Of a stretch of 21,517 bases of DNA, positions 14,939 to 21,517 are shown one piece after another. The stretch's first letter is position 1. Each line of letters opens with the position of its first letter. The notes under the pieces were generated by a model that did not search any database, was not told the DNA's origin, and saw only the letters and a program-made list of their open reading frames with translations. The stretch is from Actinomycetota bacterium. GTDB lineage: Bacteria; Actinomycetota; Acidimicrobiia; Acidimicrobiales; Ilumatobacteraceae. The stretch lies in NCBI GenBank assembly GCA_005787025.1, contig SYCH01000255.1, positions 1-21,517 on the forward strand, read 5' to 3'. The position numbers and the translations under genes are program-made.

Positions 14939-15613
14939 ATGGCTCTCAAAAAATCAGCTCCGAAGAAGTCCGCCAAGAGCGCGCCGCCCGCGGCGACGTT
15001 GGTGTTGCTGGTGCGTCACGGCCAGACCCCCACCACCGGCAAGTTGCTCCCCGGACGCGCCCCGGGTCTTCATCTGTCCGACGCCGGACGCCAGCAGGCC
15101 GAGGTGGCCGCCGAACGTCTCTCGGCCTTGCGCAAGGTCGACGCGGTGTACGCCTCCCCGCTCGAACGCGCGCGCGAGACGGCCTCCCCCATCGCTCGTG
15201 CCACCGGCCAACGCGTGAACATCGACAAGGGATTGCTGGAATGCGACTTCGGCGACTGGACCGGGGCCGAACTCTCCAAGTTGATGAAGTTGCCCGAGTG
15301 GACCACGGTTCAGCGCTCTCCGTCGACCTTCCGTTTCCCGTCCGGTGAGAGTTTCACCGAGATGCAGACGCGCATGGTGTCCGCCATCGATCGTCTGTGC
15401 GCGAAGCACCGTGGCGGAACCATCGTGTGCGTGTCGCACGCCGATCCCATCAAGGCCGCCGTCGCCCATGCCATGGGCACCCACATCGACCTGTTTCAAC
15501 GCATCGTGATCGGCACCTGCTCGGTGTCGGCGATCGCCTATTCCCCCGGCGGACCGATCGTGCTCACGGTGAACTCCACCGGTGGGTCATTGGCCGAATT
15601 GCGACCCTCCTGA
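14939..15613 (+). CDS. Histidine phosphatase / phosphomutase-like protein (MSMEG_4193 family)
   Basis: This belongs to the phosphoglycerate-mutase-like histidine phosphatase superfamily (224 residues). After a Lys/Ala/Pro-rich lead of about 19 residues the catalytic RHG motif appears (R26-H27-G28-Q29). SPLERARETA, ECDFGDWTG (acidic residues) and SHADP with the second His at residue 167 follow. It heads a run with DUF3090 and SCO1664-family genes. The same three-gene association is known in actinobacteria, where the protein is named MSMEG_4193-family putative phosphomutase. The substrate is not known. Genes follow at 7, 6 and 6 bases, so they form one transcript. Confidence 0.92.
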   Translation: MALKKSAPKKSAKSAPPAATLVLLVRHGQTPTTGKLLPGRAPGLHLSDAGRQQAEVAAERLSALRKVDAVYASPLERARETASPIARATGQRVNIDKGLLECDFGDWTGAELSKLMKLPEWTTVQRSPSTFRFPSGESFTEMQTRMVSAIDRLCAKHRGGTIVCVSHADPIKAAVAHAMGTHIDLFQRIVIGTCSVSAIAYSPGGPIVLTVNSTGGSLAELRPS

Positions 15614-15620
15614 GACGACC

Positions 15621-16169
15621 ATGCCGTTCTTCGCCGACTTCGAACACGTCGATGTGCTCACCACGGGTGCCGTAGGCGCACCGGGTCGTCGCACGTTCTA
15701 CCTGCAGGCCCGCATGGGTGCTCGGTCGGTGACCGTTCGTTGCGAGAAGCAACAAGCGGCAGCCATCTCGCAGTATCTGCGTCGGGCCCTGAAACACCTT
15801 CCGGTCCCCGAGGGACAGCCGCCGCGCAACGTGATGAACCTGAGCGAGCCGGTCGACGAGGTGTTCGTGTTGGGTGCCGTGGCCCTGGAGTTCGATCGTT
15901 CCGGTGATCGCTTCGTCCTTCATCTGCGTGAGTTCGCCGGACCCGACGACGATGATGATGGCGAGGTCGACGAGACCGACATGGAATTCGGCGACGACGA
16001 TGGCGACGACGAGAAGCCGGGAGCCCGGGTACGGGTCTCGCTCACGCGGGCTCAGGCCATGGCCTTCTGCGAACACACCGACCGAGTGGTTTCGGCTGGT
16101 CGACCGGACTGCGTCTTCTGCGAACGTCCGGTCGATCTCGACGGACATTTCTGCCCGCGGATGAACTGA
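15621..16169 (+). CDS. DUF3090 family protein with acidic insert
   Basis: This is a protein of unknown function (182 residues) of the actinobacterial DUF3090 family. It begins PFFADFEHVDVLTTGAVG, has the family segment RRTFYLQARMGARSVTVRCEKQQ, and ends in a small Cys-rich tail (CVFCERPVDLDGHFCPRMN) that could bind a metal. Between about residues 108 and 130 it carries an Asp/Glu-rich stretch (for example DDDDDGEVDET and FGDDDGDDE) in a likely disordered loop. ATG 15621 is chosen over an in-frame upstream ATG at 15582 that lies inside the phosphatase gene. It sits in the conserved trio with the histidine phosphatase and the SCO1664-family protein, so a joint pathway is inferred. Confidence 0.9.
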   Translation: MPFFADFEHVDVLTTGAVGAPGRRTFYLQARMGARSVTVRCEKQQAAAISQYLRRALKHLPVPEGQPPRNVMNLSEPVDEVFVLGAVALEFDRSGDRFVLHLREFAGPDDDDDGEVDETDMEFGDDDGDDEKPGARVRVSLTRAQAMAFCEHTDRVVSAGRPDCVFCERPVDLDGHFCPRMN

Positions 16170-16175
16170 GGCGCC

Positions 16176-16883
16176 GTGGTCGACATCGACGCGTTGCTCC
16201 GCTTGGCCGACATCGAGGTCGAGGGTCGCATGCCCTACAGCAGCAACGCCACTTTCCTGGTGAACCTGCGTCGTGACCTCGCCGGCACGGTGGAGTCCGG
16301 ACAAGCCATCTACAAGCCCCTGCGCGGTGAGCGACCACTGTGGGACTTCCCCTCCGGACTCTTCAAGCGCGAGGTGGCGGCCTGTGTCCTGTCCGACGCG
16401 ATGGGTCTTCACGTGGTCCCGCCCACCATCGTTCGCGAGGGGCCGTTCGGAGAAGGTTCGTTGCAGTGGTTCATCGACGCCCGCTTCGAGGAGCACTACT
16501 TCACGCTGTTCGAGCAACGCGAAGACCTGCACGATCAATTCCGGGCCATCGCCGTCTTCGACATCCTGGCCAACAACACCGACCGCAAGAGCGGGCATTG
16601 CCTCATCGATGCCGATGATCGGGTGTGGGCCATCGACCACGGATTGTGTTTCTCGGCCGATTTCAAACTGCGCACGGTGATCTGGGAGTTCGGTGGGGAG
16701 CCGCTGTCGGACGACCTACGCGAGCGCGTGCGCACCGTCGCCGCCGAACCACCGTCCGCTCTTCACGAACTCCTCGATGCCGACGAAGTGGAAGCCATGG
16801 TCGATCGTGCGCGAATGCTCGCCGCCGGCGGCATGTTCCCCATCGACTCCACGGGCCAGCGCTACCCCTGGCCGATGGTCTGA
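16176..16883 (+). CDS. SCO1664 family protein, PI3/4-kinase-like fold
   Basis: This is a 235-residue member of the SCO1664 family, which resembles the PI3/PI4-kinase catalytic core. K47 in AIYKPLRGERPLWDFPSG is a candidate nucleotide-binding lysine. D136 in NNTDRKSGH resembles a catalytic-loop aspartate. D154 in AIDHGLCF resembles the metal-binding aspartate. A small-molecule or protein kinase activity is plausible but unproven. The start is GTG 16176, six bases after the DUF3090 stop; the protein then opens with the family sequence DIEVEGRMPYSSNATFLV. It is the third gene of the phosphatase-DUF3090-SCO1664 set. A kinase-like and a phosphatase-like protein in one operon suggests they act on a common phosphorylated compound, which is inference. 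Confidence 0.9.
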   Translation: MVDIDALLRLADIEVEGRMPYSSNATFLVNLRRDLAGTVESGQAIYKPLRGERPLWDFPSGLFKREVAACVLSDAMGLHVVPPTIVREGPFGEGSLQWFIDARFEEHYFTLFEQREDLHDQFRAIAVFDILANNTDRKSGHCLIDADDRVWAIDHGLCFSADFKLRTVIWEFGGEPLSDDLRERVRTVAAEPPSALHELLDADEVEAMVDRARMLAAGGMFPIDSTGQRYPWPMV

Positions 16884-16889
16884 TTCGAC

Positions 16890-17915
16890 ATGAGTCGAGA
16901 CGACCACCCGCGCCCCGTCGAGGATGACGATCTCGACGCGTTGGTGGATCGCGCCGATCTGGACGGATTGGTGCGCCTGATCGATGCCCGGTGCGCGTCA
17001 CGCGATTGGGACGGCCTGATGCGCGTTCGCTCACGATGCCGCGCCGCCACCAAGACCGGGCGACAGGTGTGGCCCGCCGCGACATTGGCCGAATATCGAA
17101 TCGCGCTGTTGGCGCCGGCCGAGGCGGCCTGTTCGGTGCTGGGCGAGGACGGCGGTCGCTTCACCATCGGTCCGTTGACCGAGGTGATCGCGCAACATCA
17201 CACGTGGGCCGAACTGGATCCGTTCCTGGAGCACGGACCGCGTCGGTCGTTCGTCGCCCACGAGCGCGTGTTGCGTGGCGACTCGCCGATCATCGACGAC
17301 CCGACGGACCTCGATCTCCCCCTTCGTTTGCTCGACTGGGAGCCCGCATACGCCGTGCCGACGTACAACGACGAAGGCGTCACGTCACCGTGCCCGTCGG
17401 ACGCGTGGCAACACGAATGGTCCGCGTCGAGCGCCGCCGTCTCGGCCACGACCATCGACGACCCGAGCGTGGCCTCGGCACTTCGTTCATTGGTGGAGCC
17501 GTGGACGTCCTCCTCGAACGGTCGGGCCGAATCGGTGGCCGTCGAGGGCGGCGGGTCCCACGCTTTGCGAGCACTGGGCCTGACCTCGGTGCGCCTGACG
17601 CGCATCGACTCCCGCGATGCGTTGTCGTGGTTGGCGTGGTGCGGCGCCTCGGGAGGCGCGCACGGCCGGCGACGAGGAGGAGCCCTCGGACGCTTCGGAA
17701 CGTGGTGGCTGTTGGCCGCCCTCGGCGGTATCACCGACGACTGGAACGAACTCGTGGATGACCACGAACTGGGCAATGAGATCGGGGCCGTGAGCGAGAG
17801 CCTGCAATGGTTCCGCTTCGATGACAAGACGACGACGGGCTACGAATTGAGCCTCATCGCCGTCGATCCGGTCGACGGATTGTCGTTCGGGCTGTTGGCC
17901 CGGGACTCGGCCTGA
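16890..17915 (+). CDS. Hypothetical protein, unrecognised family, fourth gene of the SCO1664 operon
   Basis: I do not recognise this 341-residue protein. It is real by position (six bases after the upstream stop, same strand, long frame) and by its globular composition. The first 60 residues are charged and helical (DDLDALVDRADLDGLVRLIDARC), resembling a repeat-type helical start. A Trp-rich middle (LLDWEPAYAVPTY, WQHEWSAS) leads to a C-terminal part with SWLAWCGASGGAHGRRRGGALGRFGTWWLLAAL and a final beta-rich WFRFDDKTTTGYELSL. No signal peptide or clear transmembrane helix pair is seen; the Gly/Arg-rich segment may be a surface loop. Co-transcription with the kinase-like gene is likely. No function is proposed. 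Confidence 0.8.
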   Translation: MSRDDHPRPVEDDDLDALVDRADLDGLVRLIDARCASRDWDGLMRVRSRCRAATKTGRQVWPAATLAEYRIALLAPAEAACSVLGEDGGRFTIGPLTEVIAQHHTWAELDPFLEHGPRRSFVAHERVLRGDSPIIDDPTDLDLPLRLLDWEPAYAVPTYNDEGVTSPCPSDAWQHEWSASSAAVSATTIDDPSVASALRSLVEPWTSSSNGRAESVAVEGGGSHALRALGLTSVRLTRIDSRDALSWLAWCGASGGAHGRRRGGALGRFGTWWLLAALGGITDDWNELVDDHELGNEIGAVSESLQWFRFDDKTTTGYELSLIAVDPVDGLSFGLLARDSA

Positions 17916-17926
17916 CGGCCGAACGA

Positions 17927-18889
17927 TCAGCGACCCTGGAGAGCCTCGATCAACTTCGGAAGCACCTTGTGGACGTCGCCCACGATGCCGAGGTCGGCGA
18001 TTCCGAAGATCGGCGCCTCCTTGTCCTTGTTGATCGCGATGATGTTCTTCGAACCCTTCATTCCCACCATGTGCTGGGTGGCGCCCGAGATGCCGGCGGC
18101 GATGTAGACGCTGGGCTTCACGACCTTGCCGGTCTGACCGACCTGGTAGCTGTAGGGAACCCAACCGGCATCCACGATCGCGCGCGACGCCCCAGGAGCA
18201 CCCTTGAGCAACTTGGCCAACTGCTCGACCAACTCGTACTTGGCGCTCTCGCCGAGACCGCGACCACCCGACACCACGATGTCGGCCTCGTCGAGCTTGG
18301 GACCGGTCGTCTCTTCGACGTGTACGGCGGTCACATTGGCGGTGCCGGTGGCGCCGAGGTCGGGAACGCCGACGACCTGCACCGCGGCAGCGGCACCACC
18401 GGTGGACTCGGGAGCGAACGACTTGGGTCGGAAAGCCGCCAGGTACGGAGCACCGCCGGTGAACGTGGTGGCGACCAGGGTGTTGCCACCGAAGATCGGC
18501 GTGGTGACGGTGACCGAGTCGCCCGAGGCCACGATGTCGATGTTGTTGGTGAGAACCGTGCGGTCGAGCTTGACCGACAGACGCGACATGACGTCGCGAC
18601 CCTCGTACGACTGCGGGAACATCACGAGATCGGGCGAATCGCCCGCGTCGATGACGGACTTCATGGCCGAGGCCACGGCGGCTCCGGCGAGATTGCTGCC
18701 GTAGTCGATGCCGTAGACCTTGGTCGCCCCGTGCGCGCCGAGCGCGGCCGCGACGGCCGAGCCGTCACCGGCGACCCACACGCCCACCGAACCACCGAGG
18801 CTGCGCGCCTTGGTGACGAGTTCGAGCGACGCCGAGGTGGGCGCACCGTTGGAAACCTGAGCGAAAACCCAAATGTTGTTGATTGCCAT
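17927..18889 (-). CDS. etfA: Electron transfer flavoprotein alpha subunit
   Basis: This is the ETF alpha chain (320 residues), binding FAD and carrying electrons from acyl-CoA and related dehydrogenases to the respiratory chain. The N-terminal domain begins INNIWVFAQVSNGAPTS. The C-terminal FAD domain runs from SGGRGLGE (residue 207 on) through DAGWVPYSYQVGQTGKVV, AAGISGATQHMVGM and INKDKEAPIFGIADLGIVGD, all diagnostic. ATG 18889 is selected because the family sequence starts there; the open frame upstream overlaps etfB. It follows etfB by 31 bases, with GGAGAA in the gap as a possible ribosome-binding site. The 3' end converges on the unrecognised gene with 11 bases between stops. Confidence 0.97.
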   Translation of the reverse strand: MAINNIWVFAQVSNGAPTSASLELVTKARSLGGSVGVWVAGDGSAVAAALGAHGATKVYGIDYGSNLAGAAVASAMKSVIDAGDSPDLVMFPQSYEGRDVMSRLSVKLDRTVLTNNIDIVASGDSVTVTTPIFGGNTLVATTFTGGAPYLAAFRPKSFAPESTGGAAAAVQVVGVPDLGATGTANVTAVHVEETTGPKLDEADIVVSGGRGLGESAKYELVEQLAKLLKGAPGASRAIVDAGWVPYSYQVGQTGKVVKPSVYIAAGISGATQHMVGMKGSKNIIAINKDKEAPIFGIADLGIVGDVHKVLPKLIEALQGR

Positions 18890-18920
18890 TGTTCTGTCCG
18901 TTCTCCGTGTTTCCGTTGAC

Positions 18921-19694
18921 TCAGATGACCTTGAGACCTTCGAGGAAGGCCACGATCTTGCCGAATGCTTCGCCGTCGTCTTCGATGACCTCGCCGGCCG
19001 CGCGGGCCTCGGCCTGGGTGACGCTGGTGATCTTCTGACCGGCGCCGTCCCAACCGACCGGGGTGACACCGAGATCGGACGCCTTCACCTCGTCGACCGG
19101 CTTCGACTTGGCCGCCATGATTCCCTTGAAGCTCGGATAACGCGGCTCCACCACACCGGCGGTGACCGAGATCAATGCGGGCAACGGGCAAGTGACTTCG
19201 TCGTACCCGGCTTCGGTCTGACGATCGGCCTTCAGGACACCGCCGTCGATCGACACCTTCTTGGCGAAGGTCACCGACGGAAGACCGAGAACCTCGGCCA
19301 TCTGCTCGGGCACGGTGCCGGTGTAACCATCGCTCGACTCGGTGGCCGCGATGATGAGGTCGGCCCCACCGAGACGCTGCACGGCGGCGGCGAGAATCTT
19401 GGCGGTGGTCAACGCGTCGCTGCCCTGCAGAGCCGGGTCGCTGACGAGCACGGCCTTGGCGGCGCCCATCGCGAGCGCGGTGCGCAGACCAGCGGTCTCG
19501 CTGTTGGGAGCCATGGAGACCAAACTCACTTCTCCGCCACCGGCGGCATCGACCAACTGCAACGCCATCTCGACGCCGTAGCTGTCGGACTCGTCGAGGA
19601 TGAGCTTGCCGTCGCGCTTCAGTGCGTTGTTTCCATCGAGGGCACCGGGGTTGGCCGGATCGGGAATCTGCTTGACACAGACGATGATGTTCAT
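18921..19694 (-). CDS. etfB: Electron transfer flavoprotein beta subunit
   Basis: This is the ETF beta chain (257 residues), forming the heterodimer with EtfA and binding AMP. It opens MNIIVCVKQIPDPA, followed by DESDSYGVEMALQLVDAAGG, the nucleotide region TESSDGYTGTVPEQMAEVLGLP and the docking-type segment EPRYPSFKGIMAAKSKPV. ATG 19694 fits the family start; upstream residues in the open frame are not conserved. It is first in the etfBA operon. The acyl-CoA dehydrogenase at the left of the window is a possible client. No convincing Shine-Dalgarno sequence precedes the ATG. A weak -10-like CAGACT lies nine bases upstream on the minus strand, so leaderless initiation is possible but unsupported. 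Confidence 0.97.
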   Translation of the reverse strand: MNIIVCVKQIPDPANPGALDGNNALKRDGKLILDESDSYGVEMALQLVDAAGGGEVSLVSMAPNSETAGLRTALAMGAAKAVLVSDPALQGSDALTTAKILAAAVQRLGGADLIIAATESSDGYTGTVPEQMAEVLGLPSVTFAKKVSIDGGVLKADRQTEAGYDEVTCPLPALISVTAGVVEPRYPSFKGIMAAKSKPVDEVKASDLGVTPVGWDGAGQKITSVTQAEARAAGEVIEDDGEAFGKIVAFLEGLKVI

Positions 19695-19794
19695 AAGGGA
19701 CACAGTCTGCTGTCTGGGGCGACGAATCGCACAACCCTCCACCCCGGAAAAGCGGGCTGGTGACCGACGACTCAGGGCCCGCGACCGTGGCTGG

Positions 19795-19800
19795 TACGGT
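19795..19800 (+). promoter_or_regulatory. -10 element for the lipid-kinase gene (leaderless GTG arrangement)
   Basis: TACGGT, the same hexamer as in O1, ends eight bases before GTG 19809, with CGGCTCCG between. Transcription would begin within one or two bases of the GTG. No Shine-Dalgarno sequence is visible. The rest of the 114-base interval between etfB and this gene (19695-19808) shows no other clear element. Confidence 0.5.
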
Positions 19801-19808
19801 CGGCTCCG

Positions 19809-20795
19809 GTGCGCATCTTGCTGGTCGTCAACTCCTTCGCCTCCTCGGTGACCGCCCGCAACACGGTTATCGTCCACCGAGCCCTGTCGCGGGCCCACGA
19901 GGTGCAGATCGTCGAGACCAACCGGCGGGGTCACGCCACGCGCTTCGCCCAGGACGCCGCCCACCGTGGGGTGGACCTGGTGATCTCCTTCGGCGGGGAC
20001 GGCACCTTGAACGAGGTGGCCACCGGGGTCGCCGGAACCGACACCGCCCTTGGGGTGTTGCCCGGCGGCAGCACCAACGTCTTCGCCCGCACCATCGGTT
20101 TACCCAATGATCCGGCGGCGGCCGTCGACCTGTTGGTGAACGGCCTCGCCGACCCCGCCGCCAATATCCGTCCCATCGGTCTCGGTCGCGTGAACGGTCG
20201 CTTTTTCTGCTTCCACACCGGTATCGGCTACGACGCCGCGGTGGTTCGCACCGTGGAGACGCGCGCCTCACTCAAACGTTGGGCCGGTCACCCTCTCTTC
20301 ATCTACGCCGCCCTCAAGACGTGGATGTTCGGCTACGACCGTTCACGCCCGCACTTCAGTGTCACCGCCGACGGCGCCATCGGTGGGCCCGGTGGGCTCG
20401 ACATCGACTCGACGGGCGAGAACCCCGTGCGCTTCGATCCCTCGCGTCGTGTCGACGACGGTTACTTCACCGTGGTGCTGAACACGAACCCGTACACGTT
20501 CCTCGGCAATCGTCCCCTCGACCTCTCCCCCGAAGCCAGTCTCGACAAACCTCTCGTTGCGGTGACGTTCCGCACGATGTCAGCGCCGGCCATCATCCGC
20601 ACGCTCGCCGGTGCCCTACGAGGCGGAGGCGTCCAAGCCAACGAACACGTGGCTCGCTTCGACGACGTGCACGAGTTGATCGTCGAGCATCACACCCCGT
20701 TCCCGTATCAGGTCGACGGGGATTACCTGGGCGAGACCGGACGCCTGCACTTTCGGCACGTGCCCGAGGCGGTGAAGTTACTCTTCCCCGCCTGA
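19809..20795 (+). CDS. Diacylglycerol kinase catalytic-domain lipid kinase (YegS/DgkB type)
   Basis: This is a soluble lipid kinase (328 residues) that probably phosphorylates diacylglycerol or a sphingosine-like lipid at the membrane. The N-terminal DAGK catalytic domain opens RILLVVNSFASSVTARN. The ATP-site signature GGDGTLNEVATG begins at residue 62, and the second loop is VLPGGSTNVFARTIGLP. The C-terminal beta-sandwich domain includes NGRFFCFHTGIGYDAAVV and ends QVDGDYLGETGRLHFRHVPEA, the usual YegS-type finish. GTG 19809 is the only sensible start and matches the -10 placement. The gene's last 18 bases overlap the convergent phosphodiesterase gene. Both proteins act on glycerolipid compounds, so a shared role in lipid turnover is plausible. 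Confidence 0.94.
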   Translation: MRILLVVNSFASSVTARNTVIVHRALSRAHEVQIVETNRRGHATRFAQDAAHRGVDLVISFGGDGTLNEVATGVAGTDTALGVLPGGSTNVFARTIGLPNDPAAAVDLLVNGLADPAANIRPIGLGRVNGRFFCFHTGIGYDAAVVRTVETRASLKRWAGHPLFIYAALKTWMFGYDRSRPHFSVTADGAIGGPGGLDIDSTGENPVRFDPSRRVDDGYFTVVLNTNPYTFLGNRPLDLSPEASLDKPLVAVTFRTMSAPAIIRTLAGALRGGGVQANEHVARFDDVHELIVEHHTPFPYQVDGDYLGETGRLHFRHVPEAVKLLFPA

Positions 20796-21497
20796 GCCCC
20801 GTCCCACCACGGCGAGGGCCACGTCGGGGACGTTCGTGCAGATGCCGTCGATTCCCCAGTCGATCAACTCTTGCATCCGTGCCGGGTCGTCACAGGTCCA
20901 GGTGTTCACCTTCAAGCCCGCGGCGTGGAAGTCGCGGATCAGCTCGGCGGAGACGTGTCCGAACCATGGATGAATCGCCGCATGGCCCGCGGAGCGCAGT
21001 GACTCGATGCACGATGCACGATCCTCGTCGCGAACTCCCACGGTCAACCATGCAGTAGCGATGGTCGGGCGCAAGGCACGACAACGATCGATGGTTTCTC
21101 GCCGGAACGAGGAAATCAACCACCGTCCATCGCCCTCGGAACGATCGGCGAGACAGGCGATGGTGTCGTCGGCAATGGACTCGGACTGGTCGAAATCGGG
21201 TTCGCTCGGGTCATTCTTGATCTCGACGTTCACCCAGATGGGTGCGCAAGCGTCGAGGGCCTCGTCGAGGGTGCACACGTGCTCGGGAAGTTCGTCGAAA
21301 CGAAGTGCGGCCAACACTCTCGCGTCTTCCAGGGTCGGGTTGTGATGCACCACGAGCACACCATCGGCGGTACGACGCACGTCCAACTCGGCCGACTGCG
21401 CACCCATTCGAACCGCGCGTCGAAAGGCGGCCACGGTGTTCTCCATCTCGGCGCGCGATGCTCCGCGATGAGCGATGACTTGTGTGCCCGATACCAT
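20778..21497 (-). CDS. Glycerophosphodiester phosphodiesterase
   Basis: This is a GDPD-family enzyme (239 residues) that hydrolyses glycerophosphodiesters to glycerol-3-phosphate and an alcohol. The TIM-barrel signature begins IAHRGASRAEMENT with catalytic His10. Metal ligands E37 and D39 lie in AELDVRRTADG, and the second catalytic His is H52 in VVHHNPTLED. VNVEIKN supplies a further acidic residue, and the C-terminal VNTWTCDDPARMQELIDWGIDGICTN is typical. No signal peptide is present, so it is cytosolic. ATG 21497 is preceded on the minus strand by GGGGGAAG about four bases away, which supports it. The gene is complete at the right edge, although its promoter lies outside. It overlaps the end of the lipid kinase gene by 18 bases. 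Confidence 0.94.
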   Translation of the reverse strand: MVSGTQVIAHRGASRAEMENTVAAFRRAVRMGAQSAELDVRRTADGVLVVHHNPTLEDARVLAALRFDELPEHVCTLDEALDACAPIWVNVEIKNDPSEPDFDQSESIADDTIACLADRSEGDGRWLISSFRRETIDRCRALRPTIATAWLTVGVRDEDRASCIESLRSAGHAAIHPWFGHVSAELIRDFHAAGLKVNTWTCDDPARMQELIDWGIDGICTNVPDVALAVVGRGSGGEE

Positions 21498-21517
21498 TCG
21501 CTTCCCCCGACCCGATC

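Noticed and set aside
1..21517. CRISPR arrays, tRNA/rRNA genes, insertion sequences, phage or toxin-antitoxin modules
   Set aside because: No regular repeat-spacer pattern, no tRNA-like cloverleaf, and no transposase, integrase or toxin-like product was seen on either strand.

Overview
The window is GC-rich, densely packed bacterial DNA with frequent GTG/TTG starts. It has an FrhB-like F420 oxidoreductase, a DUF3090/SCO1664/MSMEG_4193-type trio, family-5 uracil-DNA glycosylase, an EtfBA pair, a form-II CoxL-like protein and several promoters that imply leaderless mRNAs. Together these point to an actinobacterium, most plausibly a free-living aerobic member of the Acidimicrobiia. The taxonomic placement is inference. 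No rRNA, tRNA, insertion sequence, CRISPR or prophage signal was seen, and no gene-free stretch exceeds 300 bases.

Layout. (1) 2-3579: the 3' part of a DHA2-type drug exporter, convergent with an acyl-CoA dehydrogenase/MFS pair on the minus strand. (2) 3645-9732: the regulatory and nitrogen region. An orphan OmpR-type winged-helix protein and a CPA2 cation/proton antiporter with a novel-looking C-terminal domain are followed by two complete ammonium transporter/PII units (amt1-glnK1, amt2-glnK2), separated by a strong UUCG-loop terminator. (3) 9734-12019: a large CoxL/xanthine-dehydrogenase-type molybdenum subunit on the minus strand without its partner subunits. It is divergent from an F420 FrhB-like iron-sulfur oxidoreductase and an alpha/beta esterase. 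(4) 14192-14914: family-5 uracil-DNA glycosylase. (5) 14939-17915: an operon of histidine phosphatase, DUF3090, SCO1664-family kinase-like protein and one unrecognised protein. (6) 17927-19694: EtfB-EtfA on the minus strand. (7) 19809-21497: a diacylglycerol-kinase-like lipid kinase convergent with a glycerophosphodiester phosphodiesterase.

How it fits together. The most notable signal is one operator/promoter architecture found three times. Four boxes of the type NNNAC lie at an exact 11-bp period, with TCGG just before the last box, and a TANNNT -10 element starts exactly 10 bp after the last box. It precedes amt1-glnK1, amt2-glnK2 and the orphan winged-helix gene. The layout matches direct repeats bound by OmpR-family actinobacterial regulators (GlnR for nitrogen, PhoP for phosphate). 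It suggests the winged-helix gene belongs to, or autoregulates within, the ammonium regulon. Acyl-CoA dehydrogenase and EtfBA are natural electron-transfer partners, though they lie about 15 kb apart. Five genes (winged helix, antiporter, FrhB-like, histidine phosphatase, DAG kinase) have a -10 element placed so that transcription would start at or within a few bases of the start codon.
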